DNA of 64,000 nt. It comes from Streptomyces pacificus (GTDB lineage: Bacteria > Actinomycetota > Actinomycetes > Streptomycetales > Streptomycetaceae). Of the stretch, positions 19,220-27,361 are shown piece by piece (the stretch's first letter is position 1; each line of letters begins with the position of its first letter). The notes beneath the pieces were generated by a model. The model ran no database searches and was not told the origin of the DNA. It saw only the letters and a list, made by a program, of their open reading frames with translations. The stretch is from NCBI RefSeq assembly GCF_011766325.1, contig NZ_BLLG01000023.1, forward strand, positions 36,110 through 100,109. The letters run 5' to 3'. The translations under genes were made by a program, and so were the position numbers.

Positions 19220-20152
19220 CTAGCGGTTCAGTACCACGACGGCGACGAACAGCGCCTGCAGCAGCGTCAGCGGCACCAGCACCATCCAGGCGAACTCCAT
19301 GTAGCGATCCGCCCGCAGCACCGGCAGCATCCGCCGCGCCGCGATCAGCACCGCGAGAACGGCGGCGGTCTTCAGCAGCGTCCACGCCCAGCCCGGCAGC
19401 AGGGGCCCCTGCCCGCCGCCGAGGAACAGGGGCACGCTGAACGCCGCGGTCGCCACGAGCAGCAGCCACCGGCCGCCGAGCAGCAGGAGACGGTCCACGC
19501 CGCTGTACTCCGCGACGGCGCCGCCCGCCGCGTCCCCGCCCAGCGGGTAGCCGAACGGGCCCCAGTAGGACATGGCCGCCGCACTCAGCAGATAGACGGC
19601 GAACGCGGCCGGCATCCACACCGCGAACCACAGCCCCTGCTGGGCGCCGACCACGTCCGACACCCGAAGGGACTCCGCGCCCAGGCCGGCGGTGGTCAGC
19701 GCGAACATGTGCGGCAACTCGTAGGCGAGCCCCTGCGCGAGGAAGCGGTAGCCGCCGATCAGCGACAGGACCGAGTTCGGCCCCCAGCCCGCGAGCCAGA
19801 CCGCTGCCCAGGCCAGTACCTCCATCGCGTTGAACCACACGATCCCCACCGCGGGATCGGTCACCGAAACGAAACCCCACGGCACCACCGCAGCGGCGAG
19901 GACCGCGGCCACCGGCACCAGGCCGAGGCCGACACGTCCGAGTGCCACATCGGCCGAGGGGGTGGTCCGCCGCTGCTGCGCGAGCAGCCGCAGCCCCTCC
20001 CGCAGCGGCGCCGACGCCGTGCCGAGCACACCGGAGCCGGACCGCCCGGCGCCCCCGCCCACCACCGCGTCGAAGCCGGCGGCGGCGACGGCCCCGAGGC
20101 ACAGGGCCGCCGGGAGGACGAGGGCCGCCCACAGCGGCGCCGCCTCAGGCAT
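19220..20152 (-). CDS. nuoH: NuoH-like membrane subunit with degenerate quinone-site motifs
   Basis: 310 residues, about eight membrane helices. Helices in LAGWGPNSVLSLIGGYRFLAQGLAYELPH and the VAEYSG motif identify it as NuoH. However, the usual GPNRVGPxGLLQPLADGxKL loop is replaced by a Gly/Ser/Ala-rich stretch near residues 35-55, and the acidic FDLPEAEGELVxG loop before EYSG reads FGYPLGGDAAGGA. These loops line the quinone cavity in true complex I, so normal quinone binding is doubtful. ATG at 20152 overlaps the upstream gene by 8 nt. Confidence 0.82.
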   Translation of the reverse strand: MPEAAPLWAALVLPAALCLGAVAAAGFDAVVGGGAGRSGSGVLGTASAPLREGLRLLAQQRRTTPSADVALGRVGLGLVPVAAVLAAAVVPWGFVSVTDPAVGIVWFNAMEVLAWAAVWLAGWGPNSVLSLIGGYRFLAQGLAYELPHMFALTTAGLGAESLRVSDVVGAQQGLWFAVWMPAAFAVYLLSAAAMSYWGPFGYPLGGDAAGGAVAEYSGVDRLLLLGGRWLLLVATAAFSVPLFLGGGQGPLLPGWAWTLLKTAAVLAVLIAARRMLPVLRADRYMEFAWMVLVPLTLLQALFVAVVVLNR

Positions 20153-21554
20153 GCCCGGCCCCCGCGAACTCGTCGGGATCCGGATCGAAACTCGCCAGGA
20201 CCAGCCGCGCGCAGGCGAACTCCGCACCCGGCAGCAGCGGGAGCAGGGCGTCGAGCAGTGCCCGGGAGGGCGGCAGGCCACCGTCCAGCCGCCCTCGGGG
20301 TCCGCCGGCGTCGGCGACGGCGCGAGCATCGTCCATGCGGTGCACCGAGCACTCGATCTCCCTCAACCAGACACACAGACGGGCGTGGACGTCACCGCCG
20401 GCGGTGAGCGCCGGGCCGGTGACGCCGAGTTCCCCGGCCCGCCCGGCGGGCAGCTCCCCGAGCCCGCGCGTCAGCCAGCGCAGCGTCCGCGAACGGGCGA
20501 CCCCGCGCGTCAGCCGCAGGACCTCCGGAGCGACATCGCCCGCCGCTGCTCCGTGCAGCAGCCGATCGCGCAGACCACGCGCCCGGGCGGCCGGCCGGGG
20601 CCATCCGGAAACGGCCAGGAACCGGCCCACGCTGTCCAGATGGGACGCACAGCGCCGGCGTTCCGCGGCCCCCCTGGTCACCGCCTCGCCCCCTGCCGCA
20701 CGCAGCCACGGTTCGCTCCAGTACGGATACCGCCCGGCCGGAGCGGCCTCCCCCGGGTGCTCCTCGGCCGACTGGAGCACGTCTCCCTGGAGTGCGACAT
20801 CCAGGACCAGGCCTGCCGGCCAGTCCGCGAGTGCCGGGCCCAGGGGAAGGTGCAGCCGGTCCAGCCGCAGGCCGTCACGGTCATCGGCACGCCCGGCCAT
20901 CGGCAGCCCGGCGGTGACGCCTTCGCGATGCCCGCCCTGGCCCCCCGCTTCCCCGTGGCCGCCGTGGCCGTCCCGGCCGTGCGCGCTGTCGAGTCCGTCG
21001 CGTCCGTCGCGTCCGTGGTGGCCGCTGTGGCTGCCGCGTCCGCCCCACTCGCTCCGTCCGTCCCGTCCGTTCGTGCTGCCGTGACCTTCGCGTCCGCCCC
21101 GCTCGCCCCGTCCGCCCCGCTCGTCACGGCCTCCCGTCTCCTGGCGACGGTGCGCGCCCTGGCCGCCGCCTCGGTCCTGGCGCCCAGCACCCCGAGCTTC
21201 CCGGGGGGAGCCGGTGGAGACCGCCCAGGGCGCTTCGCCCTCACGCCCCGTGGCCAGCAACCCGCTCAGCACGCCCAGGGCATGAGACGCATCGCCGGCA
21301 TGGTCGACGGCGACGTGCGCCTTCGGCCGGGGCATGCCGTGCCACAGCCCCTCCAGCCACCGCGGCCGCTCACCGCCCGGCAGGCCGGCCACGACGAGTC
21401 CCGCGGCGGCCGCCGGGCTCGCGGCGGACGGCCAGCCCCGCCGGGTGAGTTCGGCCTCCACCGCGAGCCGTTCCCGGGTGGCGCCGGGCATGGCCACCAG
21501 CAGAACGGGAGGCCGCCGGGCGACCACGCGCCGCAGCACGCCGATCAGGTCCAC
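20145..21554 (-). CDS. Unassigned protein resembling a fused, cysteine-less NuoB/NuoD
   Basis: 469 residues from a GTG overlapping the nuoA stop. Residues 1-110 have a NuoB-like pattern (AAGLVVAGLPGGERPRWLE, then GMPRPKAHVAVDHAGD, compare VAGTVTxKMAPxxxxxYxQMPEPKWVIAMG) but no paired cysteines. Residues about 125-212 are a Gly/Arg/His/Asp-rich insertion. The rest has NuoD-like traits: LGPALADWPAGL, CASHLDSVGRF, and TRGLGELPAGRAGELGVTGPAL followed by GDVHARLCVWLREIECSV. If right, the protein occupies the place of the B-D connecting module without cluster N2. By eye only; alternative: an unrelated accessory protein. Confidence 0.5.
   Translation of the reverse strand: MDLIGVLRRVVARRPPVLLVAMPGATRERLAVEAELTRRGWPSAASPAAAAGLVVAGLPGGERPRWLEGLWHGMPRPKAHVAVDHAGDASHALGVLSGLLATGREGEAPWAVSTGSPREARGAGRQDRGGGQGAHRRQETGGRDERGGRGERGGREGHGSTNGRDGRSEWGGRGSHSGHHGRDGRDGLDSAHGRDGHGGHGEAGGQGGHREGVTAGLPMAGRADDRDGLRLDRLHLPLGPALADWPAGLVLDVALQGDVLQSAEEHPGEAAPAGRYPYWSEPWLRAAGGEAVTRGAAERRRCASHLDSVGRFLAVSGWPRPAARARGLRDRLLHGAAAGDVAPEVLRLTRGVARSRTLRWLTRGLGELPAGRAGELGVTGPALTAGGDVHARLCVWLREIECSVHRMDDARAVADAGGPRGRLDGGLPPSRALLDALLPLLPGAEFACARLVLASFDPDPDEFAGAGHA
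20920..21135. repeat. Low-complexity GTCCGTCGC / CCGTGGCC repeats
   Basis: Degenerate short repeats (GTCCGTC, CGTCCGC, CCGTGGCC) inside the NuoB/D-like gene, coding on the minus strand for the Gly-Arg-Asp-His-rich insertion. Confidence 0.65.
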
Positions 21555-21904
21555 CGCAGTGCGCCCTCGCGCCAGGCGTAGGCGACCGCCGCGAAGAGGA
21601 TGCCCAGGAAGAGGAACATCTCGATGACCGCGGGCGGGCCCATCTGGCGGACCACCCTGACCCACGGATACATGAACAGCATCTCCATGTCGAAGGCCAG
21701 AAAGATCATGGTGACCGGGTACCACCTGACGTGAAAGCGGGAGAAGGCGTGCTCACGCGGCGTCAGACCGCCCGCGAACGGCATCGGGGCGCAGACAGCG
21801 GCCCGTTGGGTCAGCAGCGCGCTCAGCCCGTAGAGGCCGGCGACCGCGGCCACGGTCAGCCCGAGCAGGACGAGTACCGGCAACCAGACGCTCACCCGGG
21901 CCAT
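21545..21904 (-). CDS. nuoA: NADH-quinone oxidoreductase-like subunit A
   Basis: 119 residues, three membrane helices. RFHVRWYPVTMIFLAFDMEMLFMYPWV is the signature central segment and EGALRW the C-terminal one. The usual YECG loop between helices 1 and 2 reads AAVCAPMPFAGG, keeping a Cys. First gene of the eight-gene minus-strand operon that ends with nuoN. nuoB, C, D, E, F, G and I proper are absent. Confidence 0.9.
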   Translation of the reverse strand: MARVSVWLPVLVLLGLTVAAVAGLYGLSALLTQRAAVCAPMPFAGGLTPREHAFSRFHVRWYPVTMIFLAFDMEMLFMYPWVRVVRQMGPPAVIEMFLFLGILFAAVAYAWREGALRWT

Positions 21905-22237
21905 AGTGCCCAGCCGCCGCCCTCACGCCGGGAAGGCGCACAGACGGTGCCGCTCCGCCCACCGGAACGGCTCCCTCACGGGGCAACACCGCGGAGCGAT
22001 AAGCACATCACCGCCCGTGCGGCACCGGCCGCGCCCGGCGGTTGCGGCCGGTACCGCCCCGCCGGGCCTCGCCGCCGCGCCCCGGCAGCGTGAGGGAGAC
22101 CGCCGGAGCGAAGCGCGGCCCGCCGGACCAGACGTCGTCCGATATGCGGCGATGGGAACTCCTTTGCGCTCCGCGCGAGAGGATCTCCACCCCGATCCGT
22201 ATTGAAAATGAGTGTCATAATCGTATAGAAGTACCGG
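21905..22237. other. Divergent intergenic region with a Zur-box-like site
   Basis: 333 bases between nuoA (minus) and the metallophore operon (plus). GC-rich until about 22190, then AT-rich through 22230, where the Zur-like palindrome lies. No gene seen. Confidence 0.45.
22203..22223 (+). promoter_or_regulatory. Zur-box-like operator of the aminopolycarboxylate operon
   Basis: AT-rich interrupted palindrome: TGAAAATGA, a 3-nt spacer, then TCATAATCG. It resembles the actinobacterial Zur consensus (TGAAAATGATTTTCA-like) and not the IdeR/DmdR iron box. A possible -10 (CATAAT or TATAGA) overlaps or follows it, so bound repressor would block RNA polymerase. It lies 14 nt before the GTG of the first gene. 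Confidence 0.6.
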
Positions 22238-23635
22238 GTGCTCATCTCACGACACGTGCTGGAGCGCCCGACGGTCGGAGTCCGGCCTTCGACGCTCACC
22301 GCACTCCGGCATCCCACGGTCTCCAGGCTCCTGGCGGATCACCGCGCCCTGCTGGCCGACCTCCTGGACGGCCTGGGTTCACCCCTGCACATCGTGCTGC
22401 CCGAGATCTTCGAGGAGAACGTCGCCGAACTCCGGCAGGCGTTCGCCGCGGCGGGCGCCACCGCCGACATCCTGTTCGCCAAGAAGGCCAACAAGGCCGA
22501 CTGCTACGTCACATCGGCCGCCGCCCTGGGGGTGGGCGTCGACGTCGCCAGCACCCCCGAACTGGTCAAGGCGCTGGCCGGCGGAGTGCCGGGACACCGG
22601 ATCGGGGTGTCCGGCCCGGAGAAGGACGACGCGCTGCACGCTCTGGCCGTTCAGCACGGCTGCCTGGTCGCCGTCGACTCGCTCAGTGAACTCCGCCGGC
22701 TCGCCGCTACCGCGCGGGCCGCGCACCGCCGGGCCGCGGTGCTGCTGCGGTGCCGCACGGCCGGCCAGCCGGGAAGCCGCTTCGGGCTGTCCGCAGCCGA
22801 ACGCGCGGTCGCCGTCGGCCTCTGCGGGGAACTCGCCCACCACATCGACCTGCTGGGATTCTCCTTCCATCTGAACGGCTACTCCGCGGTGGAACGCGCC
22901 ACGGCGGCGAACGAGATGATCGAGCACTGCCTCGACGCCAGGAGGCGGGGCTCGCTCTCCGCGGAACTGGTCGACATCGGCGGCGGGTTGCCGGTCCGCT
23001 ATGTCGAGCCGCGGCTCTGGGAACAGTTCCTGGAGCGGAACGAGCCGGCCCACTACCACGGGGCCAGGGGCTTCAAGGACTTCTACCCGTACGGGGGGCA
23101 GTCCGCCGCCCAGGCGGTGCGCGCGATCATGGCGCACCCGGTCGACGGTGGCGAGAGCCTGTCGGCGAAGGCCGGACGCCACGGCATCCGCTTCCTCGCC
23201 GAGCCCGGCCGGGCCCTGCTGGACCAGGCCGGATTCACCCTGTACCGGGTACAGCAGGTCGACGACCGGCGGGACGGCGACGGGTACGCGATCGTCACCG
23301 TCGCCGGCAGCAGCTTCAGCCTCTCCGAACAGTGGTTCAACAGCGACTACCTCCCCGACCCGCTGCTGATGTCCGCGCAGACGGCCGCCGACGAGCTGTT
23401 CCCGGCCTGCGTCGCGGGCTCGACGTGCCTGGAGAACGACCTGGTCACCTGGCGGAAGATCGGCTTCCCGCGGCCCGTGCGGCGCGGTGACCACCTGGTC
23501 TACCTCAACACGGCCGGCTACCAGATGGACTCCAACGAGTCGCCGTTCCATGACGCCCCACTGCCGCTCAAGGCCGTTGTCCGGCTCGGTGACGACGGGG
23601 CCCCTCCGCGCTGGCGACTGGACGGAACCCGATGA
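22238..23635 (+). CDS. Fold-type III PLP-dependent decarboxylase (Y4yA/LysA-like)
   Basis: 465 residues. TIM-barrel PLP domain with the Schiff-base lysine in ILFAKKANKAD near residue 85, a Gly-rich phosphate-binding DIGGG near residue 248, and an EPGR motif (FLAEPGRALL). Members decarboxylate diaminopimelate, ornithine or related amino acids; in staphyloferrin B synthesis SbnH does this on a siderophore intermediate. Here it probably removes the Ser-derived carboxylate of a diaminopropionate adduct. First gene of a tightly coupled operon behind a Zur-like box; GTG start without clear Shine-Dalgarno, GTG at 22256 possible. Confidence 0.8.
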   Translation: MLISRHVLERPTVGVRPSTLTALRHPTVSRLLADHRALLADLLDGLGSPLHIVLPEIFEENVAELRQAFAAAGATADILFAKKANKADCYVTSAAALGVGVDVASTPELVKALAGGVPGHRIGVSGPEKDDALHALAVQHGCLVAVDSLSELRRLAATARAAHRRAAVLLRCRTAGQPGSRFGLSAAERAVAVGLCGELAHHIDLLGFSFHLNGYSAVERATAANEMIEHCLDARRRGSLSAELVDIGGGLPVRYVEPRLWEQFLERNEPAHYHGARGFKDFYPYGGQSAAQAVRAIMAHPVDGGESLSAKAGRHGIRFLAEPGRALLDQAGFTLYRVQQVDDRRDGDGYAIVTVAGSSFSLSEQWFNSDYLPDPLLMSAQTAADELFPACVAGSTCLENDLVTWRKIGFPRPVRRGDHLVYLNTAGYQMDSNESPFHDAPLPLKAVVRLGDDGAPPRWRLDGTR

Positions 23636-23679
23636 GACCTCGAACTGATGCAATGCGACCACCAAGGGAGAACTCCCGT

Positions 23680-24663
23680 ATGTCAATGTGCTACGCCCCG
23701 CCCGGACAGCTGTGGCTGCTGCCGCAGTCGCAGCAGGAAGGGCTGGACCTCGACCACCGGCAGGTGATCGAGGTCGTCGAGCGGGCCTACCGCGCGCTGC
23801 GCGAAGGCGGCGGCTCGGACAACCCCGTCAAGACCGTCATCGACGATCCCGGCCACCGCTCCCTCAGCTACTCGATGGTGGCCAGGGACGGCGGCAGCGG
23901 CACGGTCTGCTTCAAGGCCGTCTACGAGTTCGACCCGCGCCGCACCAGGGACGGCTACCGGTTCCACTCGTTCGTCTTCCTCGTCGACGACACCACAGGG
24001 CAGCCCATCGCCCTGATGGACGTGGTGAAGCTCGGGCCGCTGCGGTCCTCGGCCACCACCGCGCTGCTGGCGCGCGAGGCCTGCCCCGACGCGCGGAGCG
24101 CCCTGGTCGTCGGCACCGGCGTCCAGGGGCAGGCGGCTCTGCCGATGCTGCTCGCAGCGCTGCCGGGGCTGGAGCGGCTGCAGGTGTTCGGCACCTACCC
24201 CGACGGTCTGCGCGCCGTCCAAGACAGCGTCGACGGCCGCGACGTCGAGATCGTCAACGACCTCCGGGAGGCCGCCGGTGCGGCCGACATCGTGATCGGC
24301 GCAGCGGGTCTCTCCGCCACGGACGAGGTACGGCGCGACTGGATGAAGCCGGGCTCGGTCGCGGTACTCCTCGGGTACGGAGTACACGCCGACGTGTGCC
24401 ACGGCGCGGACTACCGGATCGCCACGGACGCCGCCCAGATGCACGCCACCTGCGAGGACCTGCGGGGCGAGGACGGCAGCCTGCCGTCGGTCGACGCCCA
24501 GCTGCCGGACGTCCTGCTCGGCCGGGCACCTGCCCGGCGCCATCCGGACGACGTGGTCTTCGCCTACAACAGCGGAATGGCGGTCACCGACGCCGCGCTG
24601 GGCCGGTACATAGCCGACCTCGCCCGTGCGGCCGGGCGCGGGGAAAAGGTCAACTTCTGGTGA
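23680..24663 (+). CDS. SbnB-like 2,3-diaminopropionate biosynthesis dehydrogenase (ornithine cyclodeaminase family)
   Basis: 327 residues, Rossmann fold with GTGVQGQAALPML near residue 145 binding NAD(H) and the Lys-containing core (CFKAVYEFD) of the ornithine cyclodeaminase/mu-crystallin family. SbnB oxidatively cleaves N-(1-amino-1-carboxy-2-ethyl)-glutamate to L-2,3-diaminopropionate; a homologue in aminopolycarboxylate synthesis could instead reductively join an alpha-keto acid. ATG at 23680 is chosen for AGGGAG 8-10 nt upstream; ATG at 23632, overlapping the previous stop, is an alternative. Paired with the SbnA-like gene at 27358. Confidence 0.82.
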   Translation: MSMCYAPPGQLWLLPQSQQEGLDLDHRQVIEVVERAYRALREGGGSDNPVKTVIDDPGHRSLSYSMVARDGGSGTVCFKAVYEFDPRRTRDGYRFHSFVFLVDDTTGQPIALMDVVKLGPLRSSATTALLAREACPDARSALVVGTGVQGQAALPMLLAALPGLERLQVFGTYPDGLRAVQDSVDGRDVEIVNDLREAAGAADIVIGAAGLSATDEVRRDWMKPGSVAVLLGYGVHADVCHGADYRIATDAAQMHATCEDLRGEDGSLPSVDAQLPDVLLGRAPARRHPDDVVFAYNSGMAVTDAALGRYIADLARAAGRGEKVNFW

Positions 24664-26213
24664 GCAGCACCCGAACGAACGGTAAGGCCAGTACGACCGA
24701 TGCGACCGCGTCGGCCGGGACGAACGGTACGCCCGATGCGACCGCGTCGGCCGGGACGAACGGTACGCCCGATGCGACCGGTGCAACAGAGCCGGCCGGG
24801 GCCGCCGGGGCGGCCGGCCACGGCGCCGCCTGGTGGGTCGGGAACTCACGGGCGCTGCTCAGGCTCGCACTCCCGCTGATCCTGACCAACTTCGCCTATG
24901 TCGCGCTCACCACCGTGGACATCGTGATGCTGGGCAGGCTCGGCGCCGTCGAGATCGCCGCCGCCGGTCTGGCCATCGCGCTGTTCAACCAGTTGCGCAC
25001 CACCGGCACCGGACTGGTCACCGGAGTCAGCAACCTGGTGGCCGAGGCGCGGGTGCGGGACGACCGGGAGCGGATCGGCGCGCTGCTGTTCGCGGGGTTC
25101 TTCTGGGCGACCGTGTGCGGTGCGGTGTTCTGCGCGGTGCTCCTGCTGATCGGCCCGTTGCTCGTCCTGCTGGGGCAGGACCCCGCGGTGGTCGGCAAGG
25201 CCGGCGAGTTCCTGGCGGTCCTGGCGCCCGGCATGCTGCCCTGCCTGTGGTTCCAGAACCTGCGGCACTTCACCACCGGCCTCAAGCGGCCCGGCCCGCT
25301 GCTGGCCATCACCCTGGCCTCGGTCGTCGTCACCATCGGCCTGAACTACGCGCTGATCTACGGCAGGTTCGGCCTGCCCGCGTTCGGCTTCGTCGGTGTC
25401 GCGATCGCCACGGTCACGGTGTTCCTGCTGTCCTTCCTGGCGTTCACCGCGGTGATCCTGCGGGACGGCGTCCTGCGCCCGTACCTCACCTCGCCCGCCG
25501 CGCGGCGCTGGTCAGGGGACGCGGTCGGCTCCGTCTGGCGCCTCGGCCTGCCGATCTCGGGCACATACGCCTCGGAGGCGGGGTTCTTCAGCGTACTCAC
25601 CCTGGTCATCGGCTCCCTGGGCGTCGACGCCCTGGCGGCGCAGACGGTGCTGAACCAGATCGTGTACATCGCCTTCATGGTCTCCGCCGGCCTCTCGCAC
25701 GCGGCGTCGATCCACATCAGCGAGGCCGCCGGTGCCGACGACTATGTGACGGCACGCAGAACGGGGCTCCTCGGTACGGGCTGGGGCGTCGTCGCCATGC
25801 TGGCCGTCGCCGTCGCCTACCTGGCGTTCCCGGAGCCGATCGTGTCCCTCTTCATCTCGGCCGAGCACGCCGGAAACGCGGACATCCTCGCGCTGACCGC
25901 GACCGGACTGCTGATCGCCGCCCTCATGCAGGTCTTCGACGCCGCGCAGAACATCGGCAACGGCATCCTGCGCGGGATCGGCGACACCGCCGGGCCGTTC
26001 CGGATCTCCCTGGTCGGCTACTGGCTGATCGGCCTGCCCGCCGGCTGTCTGCTGGGGCTGGTTGCCGACTGGGGCGTCGAGGGCGTGTGGATCGGCCAGA
26101 CCATCGGCCTCGCCGCCACCGCGGCCATCCTGCTGGTCGCCTTCCTGCGCCGCGTCGACCGGCTCCACCGGGCGTCGGCCGGCGCACCCGTCCCGGAACC
26201 GGAGTCCTCATGA
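24660..26213 (+). CDS. MATE-family efflux transporter, likely metallophore exporter
   Basis: 517 residues, twelve predicted membrane helices in two homologous halves (LRLALPLILTNFAYVALTTVDIVMLG opening; second half from WRLGLPISGTYASEAGFF). MATE pumps exchange Na+ or H+ for small molecules. Its place inside the biosynthetic operon (GTGA overlap on the upstream side, ATGA on the downstream side) makes it the natural exporter of the product. The first 55 residues are a Thr/Ala/Gly-rich tail encoded by a 36-bp tandem repeat and are atypical for MATE proteins. Confidence 0.85.
   Translation: MSSTRTNGKASTTDATASAGTNGTPDATASAGTNGTPDATGATEPAGAAGAAGHGAAWWVGNSRALLRLALPLILTNFAYVALTTVDIVMLGRLGAVEIAAAGLAIALFNQLRTTGTGLVTGVSNLVAEARVRDDRERIGALLFAGFFWATVCGAVFCAVLLLIGPLLVLLGQDPAVVGKAGEFLAVLAPGMLPCLWFQNLRHFTTGLKRPGPLLAITLASVVVTIGLNYALIYGRFGLPAFGFVGVAIATVTVFLLSFLAFTAVILRDGVLRPYLTSPAARRWSGDAVGSVWRLGLPISGTYASEAGFFSVLTLVIGSLGVDALAAQTVLNQIVYIAFMVSAGLSHAASIHISEAAGADDYVTARRTGLLGTGWGVVAMLAVAVAYLAFPEPIVSLFISAEHAGNADILALTATGLLIAALMQVFDAAQNIGNGILRGIGDTAGPFRISLVGYWLIGLPAGCLLGLVADWGVEGVWIGQTIGLAATAAILLVAFLRRVDRLHRASAGAPVPEPESS
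24699..24780 (+). repeat. 36-bp tandem repeat, 2.3 copies
   Basis: Units start at 24699, 24735 and 24771 with GATGCGACCG; the first two copies appear identical. In frame, it codes for a repeated DATASAGTNGTP peptide in the N-terminal tail of the MATE transporter. Confidence 0.85.
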
Positions 26214-27361
26214 ACCACGCACCCGCAGCCGCCGCTACGGCCGCCACGACCCCCCTGATCCGCGCTGAGGTCGCGGGTCTGCCCCGCTACGATCCCGGCG
26301 CCGACCCGGACGAGGTGGCCGCTCTCAGCGGCGCCCGCCGTGTGATCAAACTATCCAACAACGAGAGCCCGTTCGGGGTCTCCCCGGCCGCGGCCGAAGC
26401 GGCGGGGCGGAGTCTGGCCGACGGCCTCTCCCGCTACCCCGACCCCACCGGCAGACGGCTCGCCGAGGCCGTCGGCAGGAGCCTGGACGTGCCGGCCGGG
26501 CGCGTCGTGCTCGGCAACGGCTCGGAGAACATCCTTCAGCTGCTGTGCCAGGCCGTACTCGACCCCGGGGACCTGGTCGTCACCCAGGCGCCCGGCTTCA
26601 GCCTGCACGAGACGTTCCCCCGCGTCATGGGCGCCCGGGTCGAGAAGGTCCCGGTCACCGCCGGCTTCGGGTTCGACGCGGACGCCTGGCGTGCCGCGCT
26701 GGCCGCCGGCCCGAAACTCGTCTTCCTCGCCAACCCGTGCAACCCCACCGGCGCGGTACTCGACGCCGGCCAACTGGAAGTCGTCGTGGCCGCGACCCCG
26801 CGGTCGGCCCTGCTGGTGCTCGACGAGGCGTACGGCGAGTTCGCCCGAACCGACCCCGGGTACCCCGACGGGCTGGAGGCGCTGCGCGGCCTGGACCGGC
26901 CGTGGATCGTGCTGCGCACCTTCTCCAAGGCCTACGGTCTGGCGGGCATCCGGGTGGGGTACGGCATCGCCTCCGACACCGCCCTGATCCAGGCACTGGA
27001 CCGGGTCCGCACCCCGTACCACGTCAACCGGCCGGCCCAGGAGGCCGCCATCGCCGCGCTGGGCGACCACCGGCACCTGGCGGAGACGGTCCGCCGGACC
27101 GGCCTGGAGATCGCCAGGGTCACCGGCCGGCTGCGCGCCGCGGGGCTGGGCGTGGTCCCGTCCTCGACCAACTTCCTGTTCATCGACACCGGCCGCCGCT
27201 CCGCGGGGGTCGCCCGGGAGCTGCACCGCGCCGGAGTCATCGTCAAGGCGTGGCAGGAGCCGGGATACGAGAACTACATCCGAGCCTCCCTGTCGACCCC
27301 CGGGGACAACGACGTCTTCGTGCGGTGTCTGACGGAGATCTGCGCGAAGGGCAAGCCGTGA
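26210..27361 (+). CDS. HisC-like class I/II PLP aminotransferase
   Basis: 383 residues. Fold-type I: substrate loop LSNNESPFG near residue 48, ANPCNPTGA, Asp of LVLDEAYGEF, Schiff-base Lys in RTFSKAYGLAG near residue 243 and a C-terminal Arg in YIRASLSTPGDN. Closest in shape to histidinol-phosphate aminotransferases and CobD-type decarboxylases. Inside a metallophore operon it is unlikely to serve histidine synthesis; it may supply an oxo or amino acid precursor such as oxaloacetate from aspartate. ATG overlaps the MATE stop by 4 nt. Confidence 0.8.
   Translation: MNHAPAAAATAATTPLIRAEVAGLPRYDPGADPDEVAALSGARRVIKLSNNESPFGVSPAAAEAAGRSLADGLSRYPDPTGRRLAEAVGRSLDVPAGRVVLGNGSENILQLLCQAVLDPGDLVVTQAPGFSLHETFPRVMGARVEKVPVTAGFGFDADAWRAALAAGPKLVFLANPCNPTGAVLDAGQLEVVVAATPRSALLVLDEAYGEFARTDPGYPDGLEALRGLDRPWIVLRTFSKAYGLAGIRVGYGIASDTALIQALDRVRTPYHVNRPAQEAAIAALGDHRHLAETVRRTGLEIARVTGRLRAAGLGVVPSSTNFLFIDTGRRSAGVARELHRAGVIVKAWQEPGYENYIRASLSTPGDNDVFVRCLTEICAKGKP

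Noticed and set aside
21905..22190. Small gene between nuoA and the chelator operon
   Set aside because: Frames on both strands lack codon bias consistency, ribosome sites and motifs.
23680..24663. Ornithine cyclodeaminase for proline synthesis
   Set aside because: The family also contains SbnB; pairing with an SbnA-like gene in the same operon makes the metallophore role far likelier.
26210..27361. Histidine biosynthesis gene hisC
   Set aside because: No other his genes nearby; it is coupled inside the metallophore operon.
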